Source: a bacterium
Lineage (GTDB): Bacteria > Auribacterota > Auribacteria > Auribacterales > Auribacteraceae
Direction of reading: 5' to 3'
DNA length: 64,000 nt
Assembly (NCBI GenBank): GCA_024233545.1
Contig: JACKPL010000004.1
Span: forward strand, 62,001-126,000
Made by a program: the position numbers and the translations under genes. Positions 54,645-63,738 of this stretch are shown here, in pieces. The stretch's first letter is position 1, and every line of letters begins with the position of its first letter. The notes beneath the pieces were generated by a model. That model was not told the DNA's origin and made no database searches. It worked only from the letters and a program-made list of their open reading frames with translations.

Positions 54645-55508
54645 ATGTATTACCGTTTGTTCCATTTTGGCGTTATATCCGTTTATTCATATGGTATGAT
54701 GGTTGTTATAGGCTTGATTCTTGGCATAACGTTGGCATATCGGCGCGCACAACAATTTGGTGAGAACCCGAAGAATATTCTTGACCTATCGCTATGTTTG
54801 ATGGTTTCCGCTCTTATTGGAGCCCGCATTGTGTATGTTCTATTACATTGGCAATATTTTAAAAATCACCTGATTCATATTTTTCTTATAAATCAAGGCG
54901 GATTAGTTTTTTATGGAGCTAGTATTGCCGGTATAATTACCGCTCTCTTTTTTTTAAAAATCAAACAGCTTAATATCGGAAATTATTTTGATATCTGTGC
55001 ACCTTCCGTTGCACTTGGACAAGCATTTGGGCGTATTGGATGTTTTCTCAATGGGTGCTGTTTCGGTAAAATTATTTCTTGTCCGCAGATGCAATGGATT
55101 GGGGTTAGGTTTCCAGCCGTCATTGAAAAAATGCCGTCAGGTTTCCCCTCAGAGATTATCGGTTCTCCTGCCTATTTACACCATTTAAACAAAGGGTTAA
55201 TTGAACATTCTGCTTTGCATTCGTTAGCAGTATATCCGACACAGCTTTTTTCTGTTTTTTTTAACCTATTCATTTTTTTTAGTATCGTTTTTTTATTAAA
55301 AAAACGTATTTTTCATGGCCAAATATGGTTATTTTATGTTTTTTTATATGGTATTTCGCGTTTTTTTATAGAATTCCTGCGTGATGATACTCCCCGATAC
55401 TCAGCTATTTGTTTTACTTTTTCACAATATATATCGCTTGGGTTTATAGCATGTGCTATTATTATTTACATATACCTTTACAACCGATATCGCCGATTTG
55501 CCCAATGA
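54645..55508 (+). CDS. lgt: Prolipoprotein diacylglyceryl transferase
   Basis: A 287-residue polytopic enzyme adding diacylglycerol to the lipobox Cys. The Lgt signature reads GQAFGRIGCFLNGCCFGK near residue 125; SYGMMVVIGLILGI, GGLVFYGASIAGII and the C-terminal GISRFFIEFLRDDTPR are also conserved. About seven membrane segments. It starts two bases after lspA and its stop overlaps the rluD start (ATGA). Confidence 0.95.
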   Translation: MYYRLFHFGVISVYSYGMMVVIGLILGITLAYRRAQQFGENPKNILDLSLCLMVSALIGARIVYVLLHWQYFKNHLIHIFLINQGGLVFYGASIAGIITALFFLKIKQLNIGNYFDICAPSVALGQAFGRIGCFLNGCCFGKIISCPQMQWIGVRFPAVIEKMPSGFPSEIIGSPAYLHHLNKGLIEHSALHSLAVYPTQLFSVFFNLFIFFSIVFLLKKRIFHGQIWLFYVFLYGISRFFIEFLRDDTPRYSAICFTFSQYISLGFIACAIIIYIYLYNRYRRFAQ

Positions 55509-56443
55509 AAAAAAAATATACTTTAGTCGTATCAGAAAAAAGCAATGAAAGAATTGATGTGTTTGTCACACGCTCTCTTAAAGATATAAGCCGCAGTATG
55601 GCGCAACATCTCATACGTGACGGAAATATCAAGGTAAATGACGCACCCATCAAACCCGGGTACCACATTAAGCATGACGATATTGTTACCATAACAGTGC
55701 CTGCGCCTGTCCCGATAGATATTGCTCCTGAAGATATTGCGATTGACGTGCTGTATGAAGACACCGACATTATTGCAGTTAATAAACCTGCCGGAATGGT
55801 TGTCCATCCTGCCGCCGGCCATATATCTGGAACACTTGTCAATGCACTCCTGCATCATTGTACCGACCTGTCAGCAATAAATGGCGTATTGCGGCCGGGT
55901 ATAGTGCATCGGCTGGACAAAGACACCAGCGGCGTAATCATTGCCGCTAAAAACGATATTGCGCATCAGAAGCTGGCACACCAGTTTGCAAAACGAAAAA
56001 CAGTTAAAGAATACCGTGCATTAGTATACGGGCACATTCGCGCCGGTTTAAACAAACACATCGATGCGCCTATCGGAAGGCATCCTACTAACCGCAAAAA
56101 AATGGCTGTTACTACTCTCGAGCATGGCAAATCGGCAGAAACTACTTTCTCAATACTCGCATTATGGGAAGACATGTCTTATCTTTCCGTACGCCTCTTA
56201 ACCGGACGGACACATCAAATCCGCGTTCATCTCGCACACATCGGATATCCGATTATCGGCGATGATACCTACGGAGGCAAAAAGCGAAGCGCACTGCCGG
56301 CTGATTTTAACGTAACACGCCAATTGCTCCATGCATATCATCTGAGAATTGCTCATCCGATAACTATGGCATCGATGGATTTTTATGCTCCAATACCTGA
56401 AGATATGCATCGTATACTTCAAATCAAAGGATATAAAGGATGA
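55505..56443 (+). CDS. rluD: Ribosomal large subunit pseudouridine synthase D
   Basis: A 312-residue RluA-family pseudouridine synthase, expected to modify 23S rRNA helix 69. N-terminal S4 domain (ERIDVFVTRSLKDISRSMAQ, then GNIKVND), catalytic motif IVHRLDKDTSGVIIAAK with the active Asp, and the C-terminal LTGRTHQIRVHLAHIGYPI. The start is ATG 55505 within the lgt stop (ATGA); the frame is open further upstream but that would lie inside lgt. Its own stop overlaps manA in the same manner. Confidence 0.94.
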   Translation: MKKKYTLVVSEKSNERIDVFVTRSLKDISRSMAQHLIRDGNIKVNDAPIKPGYHIKHDDIVTITVPAPVPIDIAPEDIAIDVLYEDTDIIAVNKPAGMVVHPAAGHISGTLVNALLHHCTDLSAINGVLRPGIVHRLDKDTSGVIIAAKNDIAHQKLAHQFAKRKTVKEYRALVYGHIRAGLNKHIDAPIGRHPTNRKKMAVTTLEHGKSAETTFSILALWEDMSYLSVRLLTGRTHQIRVHLAHIGYPIIGDDTYGGKKRSALPADFNVTRQLLHAYHLRIAHPITMASMDFYAPIPEDMHRILQIKGYKG

Positions 56444-57417
56444 CAGATAAAATATATCCGTTAAAATTTGCACCGATTTTTAAAGAAAAAGTTTGGGGCG
56501 GCACACGCCTTAAAGACATTTTAAATAAAGATATCCCTTTTAATACGTTAATTGGAGAAAGTTGGGAACTTACCGACAGAGCCCACGACGTATCAATAAT
56601 AAGTAATGGTTATTTTGCAGGGAAATCTCTCCGCGTACCGATGTACGAACTCGGAAACGCCCTTCTTGGTACTCGGAGAACATGCGATGCATGGGGGCGA
56701 TTCCCGTTATTGGTCAAATTCCTTGATGCATCGGAAAAATTATCCGTTCAAGTTCATCCTAACGATAAACAAGCTCAGCAGTTTGAAGAAGACGACCCGG
56801 GCAAAACAGAAATGTGGTATGTGCTGTATGCAGAACCACATGCAAAAATTATTTATGGATGCGACAAAAAATTAGCTGATTTATATACCCACAACAATAT
56901 AGATTTTTCCATTGAACCGCTTTTGCACTCGTATACCATTCAGGCTGGAGATTTTATATTCGTGCCCGCCGGACAAATACATACAATGTATGGAGGATGT
57001 GTTATCCTTGAAATACAACAAAACTCTGATGTAACATACCGCATATATGATTGGGGTAGAGTCGGTTTAGATGGGCTCCCTCGACCGTTGCATTTCGCTA
57101 AAAGCCTTCAGTGCATTGATTATGAAAAGCCGAAAAACCATATTCAACATCTTGCACACATAACAGAGGCTTCAGTAAAACTTATCAATTGTCCATATTT
57201 CAAGGCTCATTACGTTTCAACCTCAAAATATTTTACTGATGAATGCTCAGGAGAAATGTTTAAAATTATTGCTCCCGTATATGGAGCAGGATCAATTCTA
57301 TTCGATAAAACAAAAAGCATATCATTTCGCCTCGGTGATATTATTTTGTTGCCTGCCGCATTAGGGAACTATACAATTATACCTGACAGTACAATTCGTT
57401 TCTTACTTATTTCATAA
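56440..57417 (+). CDS. manA: Class I mannose-6-phosphate isomerase
   Basis: A 325-residue zinc-dependent cupin enzyme interconverting mannose-6-phosphate and fructose-6-phosphate. The N-terminal FAPIFKEKVWGGTRLKDIL, then PLLVKFLDASEKLSVQVHPN (zinc ligands), KTEMWYVL and PAGQIHTMYGGCVILEIQQN (catalytic region with His and Glu) are typical of the short Bacillus ManA type. It is the last gene of the ileS operon. Its product feeds GDP-mannose synthesis and could supply the glycosyltransferases at 15-21 kb, though none of the other enzymes is here. Confidence 0.93.
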   Translation: MTDKIYPLKFAPIFKEKVWGGTRLKDILNKDIPFNTLIGESWELTDRAHDVSIISNGYFAGKSLRVPMYELGNALLGTRRTCDAWGRFPLLVKFLDASEKLSVQVHPNDKQAQQFEEDDPGKTEMWYVLYAEPHAKIIYGCDKKLADLYTHNNIDFSIEPLLHSYTIQAGDFIFVPAGQIHTMYGGCVILEIQQNSDVTYRIYDWGRVGLDGLPRPLHFAKSLQCIDYEKPKNHIQHLAHITEASVKLINCPYFKAHYVSTSKYFTDECSGEMFKIIAPVYGAGSILFDKTKSISFRLGDIILLPAALGNYTIIPDSTIRFLLIS

Positions 57418-57493
57418 TATATGCGAAAAACATTTGATTATATAAATAATCGAGAGTATTATTTCATTTTAATCGAATAAACAGTAATCTATC

Positions 57494-57523
57494 TTGACTT
57501 ATTATTATGCTTTAAAGTATAAT
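57494..57523 (+). promoter_or_regulatory. Promoter of the riboflavin operon
   Basis: TTGACT (57494-57499), 18 bases, TATAAT (57518-57523). Transcription would start near 57,530, giving a leader of about 48 bases to ribBA; no FMN riboswitch fits in it. Confidence 0.7.
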
Positions 57524-57577
57524 CGGTGACTTTATTTTTGGTGAATAACGCAATCACATCAACAAGGAAATCACAGA

Positions 57578-58783
57578 ATGAGCTTTGATACAGTAGAAGA
57601 AGTATTAGAGGACATACGAAACGGGAAAATGGTTATCGTTACCGATGACGATAGCCGGGAAAACGAAGGCGATTTAATAGCCGCCGCATCTCTGATAACC
57701 CCCGAAGGCATTAATTTCATGATAACCCATGCCCGCGGCTTAGTTTGTGTACCTATGATTGCTGAACGATTAGAGGACCTGGGGCTTAAACCAATGGTAC
57801 CCAAATATATCAGCACCACTAAAGACACTGCTTTTAGCGTTTCCGTAGATGCGCGCGAAGAAATATCTACCGGCATTTCTGCACATGATAGGGCACGGAC
57901 AATTCAATTGCTGGTTGACCCTTCCGCGTCTTCAAAAGATTTTGTTATGCCGGGGCACATCTTTCCGCTCCGTGCTACAGAGGGCGGTGTTTTGCGCAGG
58001 GCTGGACACACCGAAGCGGCAGTAGACCTTGTCAAAATGGCCGGATTGTATCCCGCAGGTGTTATCTGTGAAATCACCAATCCTGACGGTTCTATGGCCC
58101 GTGTTCCAGAATTGCTTGAATTTAAAAAGAAACATAATTTGAAGCTTTGTTCTATTGCCCAGCTTATTGAATATCGTTGTACTCACGAAAAACTCATCAG
58201 CCGCGTTGCAGTTTCGAAATTACCGACCAAATATGGAATTTTTACTCTTTACGCGTATTATTCCGAATTAGAAAAAAAAGAACACCTTGCTCTCGTAATG
58301 GGAGATGTTGAAAGCGAAGACACCACCATCGTCCGCATTCATTCAGAATGTTTGACCGGCGATGTGCTTGGTTCCTTGCGTTGCGATTGCGGTTCGCAAC
58401 TGCATGACTCACTGCATACTATTGCTTCTCATGGCAAAGGAGTACTCCTCTATATGCGCCAAGAAGGGCGCGGCATAGGATTGCTGAATAAACTCAAAGC
58501 ATACGAATTGCAAGATAAAGGGCTTGATACTGTTGAAGCCAACAATGAACTCGGTTTCAAAGACGATATGCGCAATTACAGTATCAGCGCGCAAATTTTA
58601 AAAGACCTCAATATTAAGAACGTTATGCTCTTAACCAATAACCCGCGTAAAGTAAGCGGATTGCAAAAATATGGAATAAACGTCGTTGATAGGATGAAAA
58701 TCACCTCTCAACCGACAGAATATAATAAAAAATACCTTGAAGCAAAACGCGACAAACTCGGACATATGTTTCAGGTTATATAA
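57578..58783 (+). CDS. ribBA: Bifunctional 3,4-dihydroxy-2-butanone-4-phosphate synthase / GTP cyclohydrolase II
   Basis: A 401-residue fusion of the two entry enzymes of riboflavin synthesis. The N-terminal DHBP synthase shows DDSRENEGDLIAAASLI and RAGHTEAAVDLVKMAGLYPA with the catalytic acidic and His residues. The C-terminal GTP cyclohydrolase II shows RIHSECLTGDVLGSLRCDCG with its three zinc Cys, YMRQEGRGIGLLNK and TNNPRKVSGLQKYGI. Both halves look active. AGGAAAT precedes the start. First gene of ribBA-ribH-nusB. Confidence 0.97.
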   Translation: MSFDTVEEVLEDIRNGKMVIVTDDDSRENEGDLIAAASLITPEGINFMITHARGLVCVPMIAERLEDLGLKPMVPKYISTTKDTAFSVSVDAREEISTGISAHDRARTIQLLVDPSASSKDFVMPGHIFPLRATEGGVLRRAGHTEAAVDLVKMAGLYPAGVICEITNPDGSMARVPELLEFKKKHNLKLCSIAQLIEYRCTHEKLISRVAVSKLPTKYGIFTLYAYYSELEKKEHLALVMGDVESEDTTIVRIHSECLTGDVLGSLRCDCGSQLHDSLHTIASHGKGVLLYMRQEGRGIGLLNKLKAYELQDKGLDTVEANNELGFKDDMRNYSISAQILKDLNIKNVMLLTNNPRKVSGLQKYGINVVDRMKITSQPTEYNKKYLEAKRDKLGHMFQVI

Positions 58784-58813
58784 GAATGTTCTTTGTATAA
58801 GGAGTGGCCGCTG

Positions 58814-59278
58814 ATGAGAGTCATCGAGGGAAGCCTTCTGTCAGAAAATAAAACATATGCTGTAATTGTTAGCCGTTTTAACAGTTTTATAACCACACAA
58901 TTGCTTGAAGGCGCACTTGATACTTTTAAACGGCATATGGTTAAAGATGCCGACATTACGCTTTTTTATGTGCCGGGTTCGTTTGAAATACCAGTCACGG
59001 CAAAAAAAATCGCTCAAACAAAAAAGTTTGATGCTATTGTATGTTTGGGGGCGTTAATTCGCGGTAACACGCCGCATTTCGATTATATCAGTTCATGTGT
59101 ATCCAGCGGGATTGGCCAGATAGCACTTGAGTATTCAATACCTATTATTTTCGGCGTTTTGACAGTTAATACTATCGAACAAGCTATTGAACGTGCTGGC
59201 ACAAAAGCCGGAAATAAAGGCGCAGAAGCGGCACAATGCGCGATTGAAATGGCCTCACTCTTCTCCCATGAGTTTTAA
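58814..59278 (+). CDS. ribH: 6,7-dimethyl-8-ribityllumazine synthase
   Basis: A 154-residue lumazine synthase, which forms icosahedral or pentameric shells. Signatures: [53 protein letters not shown] with the catalytic His, and [18 protein letters not shown]. The start at ATG 58814 is set by AAGGAG at 58798-58803; the in-frame TTG at 58793 precedes that site and is unlikely. nusB follows after three bases. Confidence 0.96.
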   Translation: MRVIEGSLLSENKTYAVIVSRFNSFITTQLLEGALDTFKRHMVKDADITLFYVPGSFEIPVTAKKIAQTKKFDAIVCLGALIRGNTPHFDYISSCVSSGIGQIALEYSIPIIFGVLTVNTIEQAIERAGTKAGNKGAEAAQCAIEMASLFSHEF

Positions 59279-59281
59279 CTG

Positions 59282-59713
59282 ATGGGATCACGACGGCAAA
59301 GCAGAGAAATCACCATTCAATATCTCTACGCATGCGATATCCAAAAAGAATTTGCTATCCCCACAAAAAGTTTACTGAATTGGATTGCATTCCCGTTTCA
59401 TCCAGATTCACGGCACTTATCTGATGAAAGCTTGGCTTTTGCGGAGCATTTAATCACCGGCATTATCAAAACGTTAAACAATATAGATGAATGTATAAAA
59501 AAGTATGCCGATAACTGGGAGATTTTCCGTATCGCATATATTGATAGAAATATTTTGCGTATGGCGATATATGAAATTTTATTTCTTAAAGACATTCCCC
59601 CTGTCGTTTCAATAGACGAAGCAGTTGATATTGCAAAAAAATATAGTACGCCTGATTCCGGCAAATTTGTGAACGGCATACTTGATAAAATTCAAAAGAA
59701 CCAAGTCGTTTAA
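59282..59713 (+). CDS. nusB: Transcription antitermination factor NusB
   Basis: A 143-residue all-helical NusB that binds boxA RNA with S10 during rRNA antitermination. SRRQSREITIQYLYACDIQK at the N-terminus, DRNILRMAIYEILFLKDIPP and VVSIDEAVDIAKKYSTPDSG, KFVNGILDKI at the end are all family signatures. ribH-nusB adjacency is widespread. Confidence 0.94.
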   Translation: MGSRRQSREITIQYLYACDIQKEFAIPTKSLLNWIAFPFHPDSRHLSDESLAFAEHLITGIIKTLNNIDECIKKYADNWEIFRIAYIDRNILRMAIYEILFLKDIPPVVSIDEAVDIAKKYSTPDSGKFVNGILDKIQKNQVV

Positions 59714-59771
59714 CTACTCTCTTCAATTTTTAACGCATTACTCATTCTTTGTGCAATTTTCCAATTCAATG

Positions 59772-59800
59772 TTGAAACTTAACGGAAATTAGTGTAAAAG
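59772..59800 (+). promoter_or_regulatory. Possible promoter of the PHP-ftsY-ribD-ribE set
   Basis: TTGAAA (59772-59777), 17 bases, TAAAAG (59795-59800), about 30 bases before the PHP protein start. The -10 box is a weak match. Confidence 0.35.
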
Positions 59801-59828
59801 TATTTCTTTTATTAAAAAAGGATTTGTG

Positions 59829-60659
59829 ATGCCAGAACTTCCCACATATATTGATTTACATATACATACTACAAAATCTGATGGGTTATGTTCACCGTAT
59901 CAGATTATGGAAATGGCTCATGAATTGAATCTTGCGGCAATTTCAATTACCGATCATGACACTGTTGAGGGGTATTTGGAAGCAGTAATCCCTGCACAAC
60001 AATTCGGTATTGAATTGATTTCCGGTATTGAATTCAGTTGTACGGAAGATGGACAGGATATTCATGTGCTGGGATATTTTGTGGATACATCATGCGAGGC
60101 ACTTTCCGAACACCTCAAGAATATGAGAACTGCACGAAAGCGGCGGTTTAGACAAATTGTCGAGGTGCTTAATACACAAGGTATTCCGTTGGATGCAGAT
60201 GTTCTCCTTGAAAAACTTAACAACACGTCTCCCGGCAGGCTTCATATTGCCAGAAGTTTAATCGAAATCGGAAAGGTGCATACTGTGCAGGAAGCATTTC
60301 AGCGTTACCTTGGAGAGCAATGCCCAGCCTATGTTTCAACAGCAAAAATCTCTGTATCCGAATGCATAAAATTGATTCATTCAATTCGCGGATTAGCAAT
60401 TCTCGCCCATCCGGGTTTATATAAGAACGACACACTCATTACACGGTTTGTCGGATACGGTATTGATGGGATTGAAGCATATCATTCTAATCATACAAAA
60501 ACTCAAGTGCGAAAATATCTTGCAATGGCACAAGAAAAAAACTTAAAGATTTCAGGAGGCTCAGACTTTCACGCACTCAACTCGCATGAACCGCTTTCTC
60601 TCGGCTCTCTGAAACTGCCATACTCAATACTAGAAACTTTAAAGCAGTCGATCAATTAA
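59829..60659 (+). CDS. PHP-domain 5'-3' exoribonuclease, RNase AM/TrpH type
   Basis: A 276-residue PHP-family metal-dependent phosphoesterase. Metal-binding motifs are complete: IDLHIHTTKSDG, ITDHDTVEG, ISGIEFSC, HVLGYFVD, AILAHPGLY and the C-terminal SGGSDFHALN. This is the family of E. coli RNase AM (YciV), which trims RNA 5' ends and degrades 3',5'-bisphosphonucleotides. Start is ATG 59829 or the adjoining GTG 59826; AAGGA lies just upstream. Confidence 0.9.
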   Translation: MPELPTYIDLHIHTTKSDGLCSPYQIMEMAHELNLAAISITDHDTVEGYLEAVIPAQQFGIELISGIEFSCTEDGQDIHVLGYFVDTSCEALSEHLKNMRTARKRRFRQIVEVLNTQGIPLDADVLLEKLNNTSPGRLHIARSLIEIGKVHTVQEAFQRYLGEQCPAYVSTAKISVSECIKLIHSIRGLAILAHPGLYKNDTLITRFVGYGIDGIEAYHSNHTKTQVRKYLAMAQEKNLKISGGSDFHALNSHEPLSLGSLKLPYSILETLKQSIN

Positions 60660-60673
60660 ACGCAAGGAATACT

Positions 60674-61588
60674 ATGGTTTTAAAAAAAATAGCTGAAGGT
60701 TTAAAGAAGACGCGGGCGTCGCTGTCACACTCTTTCAAATCTATTTTCTCATCAACATCCGCTATTTCCGATTCGCTCTATGAAGATATTGAAGAGATTC
60801 TTATCCAAGCTGATGTCGGTATGGAAACCGTAACCGAACTTATGCAGTCCATTGAACAGCGGCTTTCTCGAAAAGAAAAGAAAGATGCCGCAAGTGTCTA
60901 CGAAACGCTTCGTACAGAGTTACATACTGAATTATCGAAATTAAACCATTCACTACACACATCAAACGCCTCATTGCCTACGGCAATTTTAGTTGTAGGT
61001 GTCAATGGAACCGGAAAAACAACTTCTGTTGCAAAATTAGTCAACATTTTAAGGGCAAATCGTAAATCTGTTATCCTCGCGGCATGTGACACATTCAGAG
61101 GCGCCGCAATCGACCAGCTTGAAATATGGGCACAACGAACCGACACACCTCTAATAAAACACCTTCACGGTTCGGATGCGGCGGCTGTTGCCTACGACGC
61201 CGCTCAAGCGGCGGTAGCGAGAAAAATTGATTACTTAATCATCGATACAGCAGGCCGATTGCACACTAATAAAAATCTCATGGCAGAATTGCAGAAAGTT
61301 ATTCGGGTAATTCGTACAGTCATTCCGGAAGCTCCTCATGAAATACTGATGACTATTGATGCAATAACCGGTCAAAATGCGTTACCGCAAATCAAGACAT
61401 TTAATGATGCATTACACTTGAGCGGCATTATCTTAACCAAACTTGACGGCACTGCAAAAGGCGGCATTGTCATTCGAATTCAAAAAGAATTTCATATTCC
61501 GGTAAAATTTGTCGGAGTCGGAGAAAAGATGGATGATTTACTGCCGTTTAATCCGAAAGAATTTGTTAATGCACTTTTTGAGGGATAA
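60674..61588 (+). CDS. ftsY: Signal recognition particle receptor FtsY
   Basis: A 304-residue SRP GTPase with only the N and G domains; the acidic A domain of E. coli FtsY is absent, as in many bacteria. N domain: EDIEEILIQADVGMETVTEL; G domain: VVGVNGTGKTTSVAKLV (residues about 108-124), ACDTFRGAAIDQLEIWAQ, IDTAGRLHTNKNLMAEL, LTKLDGTAKGGI and GVGEKMDDLLPFNPKEFV. It docks SRP-ribosome complexes at the membrane. AAGGAA precedes the start, and ribD begins at its stop. Confidence 0.96.
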   Translation: MVLKKIAEGLKKTRASLSHSFKSIFSSTSAISDSLYEDIEEILIQADVGMETVTELMQSIEQRLSRKEKKDAASVYETLRTELHTELSKLNHSLHTSNASLPTAILVVGVNGTGKTTSVAKLVNILRANRKSVILAACDTFRGAAIDQLEIWAQRTDTPLIKHLHGSDAAAVAYDAAQAAVARKIDYLIIDTAGRLHTNKNLMAELQKVIRVIRTVIPEAPHEILMTIDAITGQNALPQIKTFNDALHLSGIILTKLDGTAKGGIVIRIQKEFHIPVKFVGVGEKMDDLLPFNPKEFVNALFEG

Positions 61589-62722
61589 ATGAATTCTTCA
61601 TTATTACTTGCTCATCATGAAAAACACATGAAACAAGCGCTGGATTATGCCCAAAAAGCTACCCGAGCTGTTACTCCCAACCCTCACGTCGGTGCAGTGG
61701 TGGTCCGCGATAACGAGATTGTCGGCATTGGATATCATCAAAAGGCCGGGGAATACCATGCTGAAATTTTGGCACTTGAAGACGCAGGGACGCTTGCGAA
61801 CGGCGCATCATTATACGTAACACTCGAACCCTGTTCTACGCATGGCAAAACTCCTGCTTGTACAGACGCAATCATAAAAGCAGGGATAAAATCCGTATTT
61901 ATAGGATGTATAGATCCAAATCCTGCTCACTCCGGCAAGGGAATCCTTATTTTGCAACAGCATGGGATTGCGGTAGAAACAGGGGTTCTAAAAGAGAAAT
62001 GCGAAACGTTAATCGAAGATTTTACAAAATTTATTACAACCGGCTTGCCGTTTGTGATCTCAAAATCAGCCATATCCGCTGATGGTAAAATCGCAACTGT
62101 TCATGGTGAATCTCAATGGATTTCATCCCCTTCATCTCGTGCTAAGGTTCAAAAAATCCGGCAGAACGCTGATGCTATCCTCGTTGGAATCGGAACAGTT
62201 ATCAATGATAATCCATCGTTAACCGTTCGAACCAAAACAAAAAACGCCCATCAACCATGGCGAATAGTTATCGATCCCGAATGTTCCATACCCGAAAACG
62301 CACGTTTACTGAACGACAATTATATTCATAAAACTATTCTTATTGTCAAAGAGCATCATCGTAACACAGAAAAAAATGCTCGCTTAATTGATAAAGGAAT
62401 ACAGTTTTTGTTCATCGAAGAAAAAAATCAGATATTTAATCCTTATACAATTTTAACACAGCTTGCACGCATTCCTATTGTCTCTTTACTAATTGAAGGC
62501 GGCGGCGCTACTTTAGGACATTTCTTTGATTTTCATGCTATTGACAAAATGATTTTCTTCATTGCTCCAAAAATTATCGGCGGAAAGAATGCACCCAGCC
62601 CATTTCATGGAACAGGGGTGGAAAAAATTGCTGATGCTGTTCAGTTAAAAAATGTTACATGGAAAAAGTATGCATGTGATATGATGCTTACAGGGTATCC
62701 TAACTGGAAAAAGGCAGAATAA
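61589..62722 (+). CDS. ribD: Bifunctional diaminohydroxyphosphoribosylaminopyrimidine deaminase / uracil reductase
   Basis: A 377-residue two-domain riboflavin enzyme. The deaminase domain shows the zinc motifs YHAEILALED and EPCSTHGKTPACTDAIIKAG; the reductase domain shows FVISKSAISADGKIATVHGE, SQWISS, ADAILVGIGTVINDNPSLTV and LLIEGGGATLGHFF. It follows ftsY without a gap and is followed by ribE; ribBA and ribH lie 3-4 kb upstream in a separate unit, so the pathway is complete in this window. Confidence 0.96.
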   Translation: MNSSLLLAHHEKHMKQALDYAQKATRAVTPNPHVGAVVVRDNEIVGIGYHQKAGEYHAEILALEDAGTLANGASLYVTLEPCSTHGKTPACTDAIIKAGIKSVFIGCIDPNPAHSGKGILILQQHGIAVETGVLKEKCETLIEDFTKFITTGLPFVISKSAISADGKIATVHGESQWISSPSSRAKVQKIRQNADAILVGIGTVINDNPSLTVRTKTKNAHQPWRIVIDPECSIPENARLLNDNYIHKTILIVKEHHRNTEKNARLIDKGIQFLFIEEKNQIFNPYTILTQLARIPIVSLLIEGGGATLGHFFDFHAIDKMIFFIAPKIIGGKNAPSPFHGTGVEKIADAVQLKNVTWKKYACDMMLTGYPNWKKAE

Positions 62723-62725
62723 ATA

Positions 62726-63322
62726 ATGTTTACCGGAATCATTGAACATCTTGCTCCAATCACTGTAATTGAGCACAAAAAGTCTCATGTACGGCTCGCA
62801 ATACAATCTCCTTTTAGTAAAGAAAATATTCAGCTTGGAGAAAGCATTGCGCTCAACGGAGTTTGCCTTACTGTTGCCGGAAAACAGGCTGACTCGCTTT
62901 TTTTCGACTTGCAATGCGAAACGCTGGATAAAACATATTTAGGTACATTGCATATAGGCACAATCCTTAATGTTGAGCGTGCCTTAGGATTGGGAGACCG
63001 GATGGGCGGGCACGTTGTTCAAGGACACGTTGATGAAGTTGGAACGATTGTTCATAATCAACAAACAGAGAAAGATTGGATTTTAGAAATCGAGGCCTCT
63101 GAACAATTTGTTCCCTATCTCATTGCAAAAGGATCGATAGCAATAGACGGCATAAGCTTGACTATTGTAACGGTCTCACATAATCGTTTCACGACACATA
63201 TCATTCCTTATACCTATGACCATACTACTATTAAGTTCAAGAAAACCGGAGACAAGGTTAATCTGGAAGCTGATATTTTAGGTAAATACGTTATTAACTA
63301 CTTAAAAACAATCCATAAATAA
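62726..63322 (+). CDS. ribE: Riboflavin synthase alpha chain
   Basis: A 198-residue riboflavin synthase that dismutates two 6,7-dimethyl-8-ribityllumazine molecules. Two lumazine-binding repeats are visible: the first begins MFTGIIEHL and includes GESIALNGVCLTV; the second includes GGHVVQGHVDEVGTI and GSIAIDGISLTIVTV. The N-terminal MFTGIIE is the trimerisation and active-site signature. It starts three bases after ribD. Confidence 0.96.
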   Translation: MFTGIIEHLAPITVIEHKKSHVRLAIQSPFSKENIQLGESIALNGVCLTVAGKQADSLFFDLQCETLDKTYLGTLHIGTILNVERALGLGDRMGGHVVQGHVDEVGTIVHNQQTEKDWILEIEASEQFVPYLIAKGSIAIDGISLTIVTVSHNRFTTHIIPYTYDHTTIKFKKTGDKVNLEADILGKYVINYLKTIHK

Positions 63323-63351
63323 CCAATCTATCGAGAAACGTAAAATTTTAC

Positions 63352-63380
63352 TTGCAAAACCGATCGGCACAACGTATGAT
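63352..63380 (+). promoter_or_regulatory. Promoter of rpsU
   Basis: TTGCAA (63352-63357), 17 bases, TATGAT (63375-63380), about 54 bases before the rpsU start. Confidence 0.55.
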
Positions 63381-63433
63381 GTGTAAGCTGTAATTGCATA
63401 ACAAGAAAAACTCTTGAAAGGAGTTGGTATTAC

Positions 63434-63625
63434 GTGTCCAAAGTTATCGTAAACAAAAATGAAAGTATTGATAAGGCGCTTCGGCGGTTAAAAAAGAAGA
63501 TTGACAAAGAAGGCATCATGAAGCAAATCAAGCAACATCGCCATTTTGAGAAGCCAAGCCAGAAACGCCGCAGAAAACTTAAAGATGCGCGTAAAAAAGC
63601 TGAGCGTGCACAGCATTCCCGGTAA
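63434..63625 (+). CDS. rpsU: 30S ribosomal protein S21
   Basis: A 63-residue basic S21: [20 protein letters not shown], then [20 protein letters not shown]. It starts at GTG 63434, 11 bases after AAAGGAG. S21 helps base-pairing of the 16S 3' end with mRNA. It has its own promoter and a strong terminator, so it is a single-gene unit. Confidence 0.95.
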   Translation: MSKVIVNKNESIDKALRRLKKKIDKEGIMKQIKQHRHFEKPSQKRRRKLKDARKKAERAQHSR

Positions 63626-63651
63626 AATTGCTTAAAGCTAGTGATATCAAC

Positions 63652-63698
63652 TACCCTTGTTCCTGTTGTTAATACGTTGAACAAGGGTATTTTTTTTC
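63652..63698 (+). terminator. Rho-independent terminator after rpsU
   Basis: TACCCTTGTTC (63652-63662) pairs perfectly over 11 bp with GAACAAGGGTA (63679-63689), followed by eight T. Confidence 0.9.
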
Positions 63699-63738
63699 TA
63701 GTATATAAGGAAACAATAAGCAAGAAAGTTTCAGGTAC

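Noticed and set aside
57418..57577. FMN (RFN) riboswitch upstream of ribBA
   Set aside because: The gap lacks the conserved RFN sequences and the predicted leader is too short.
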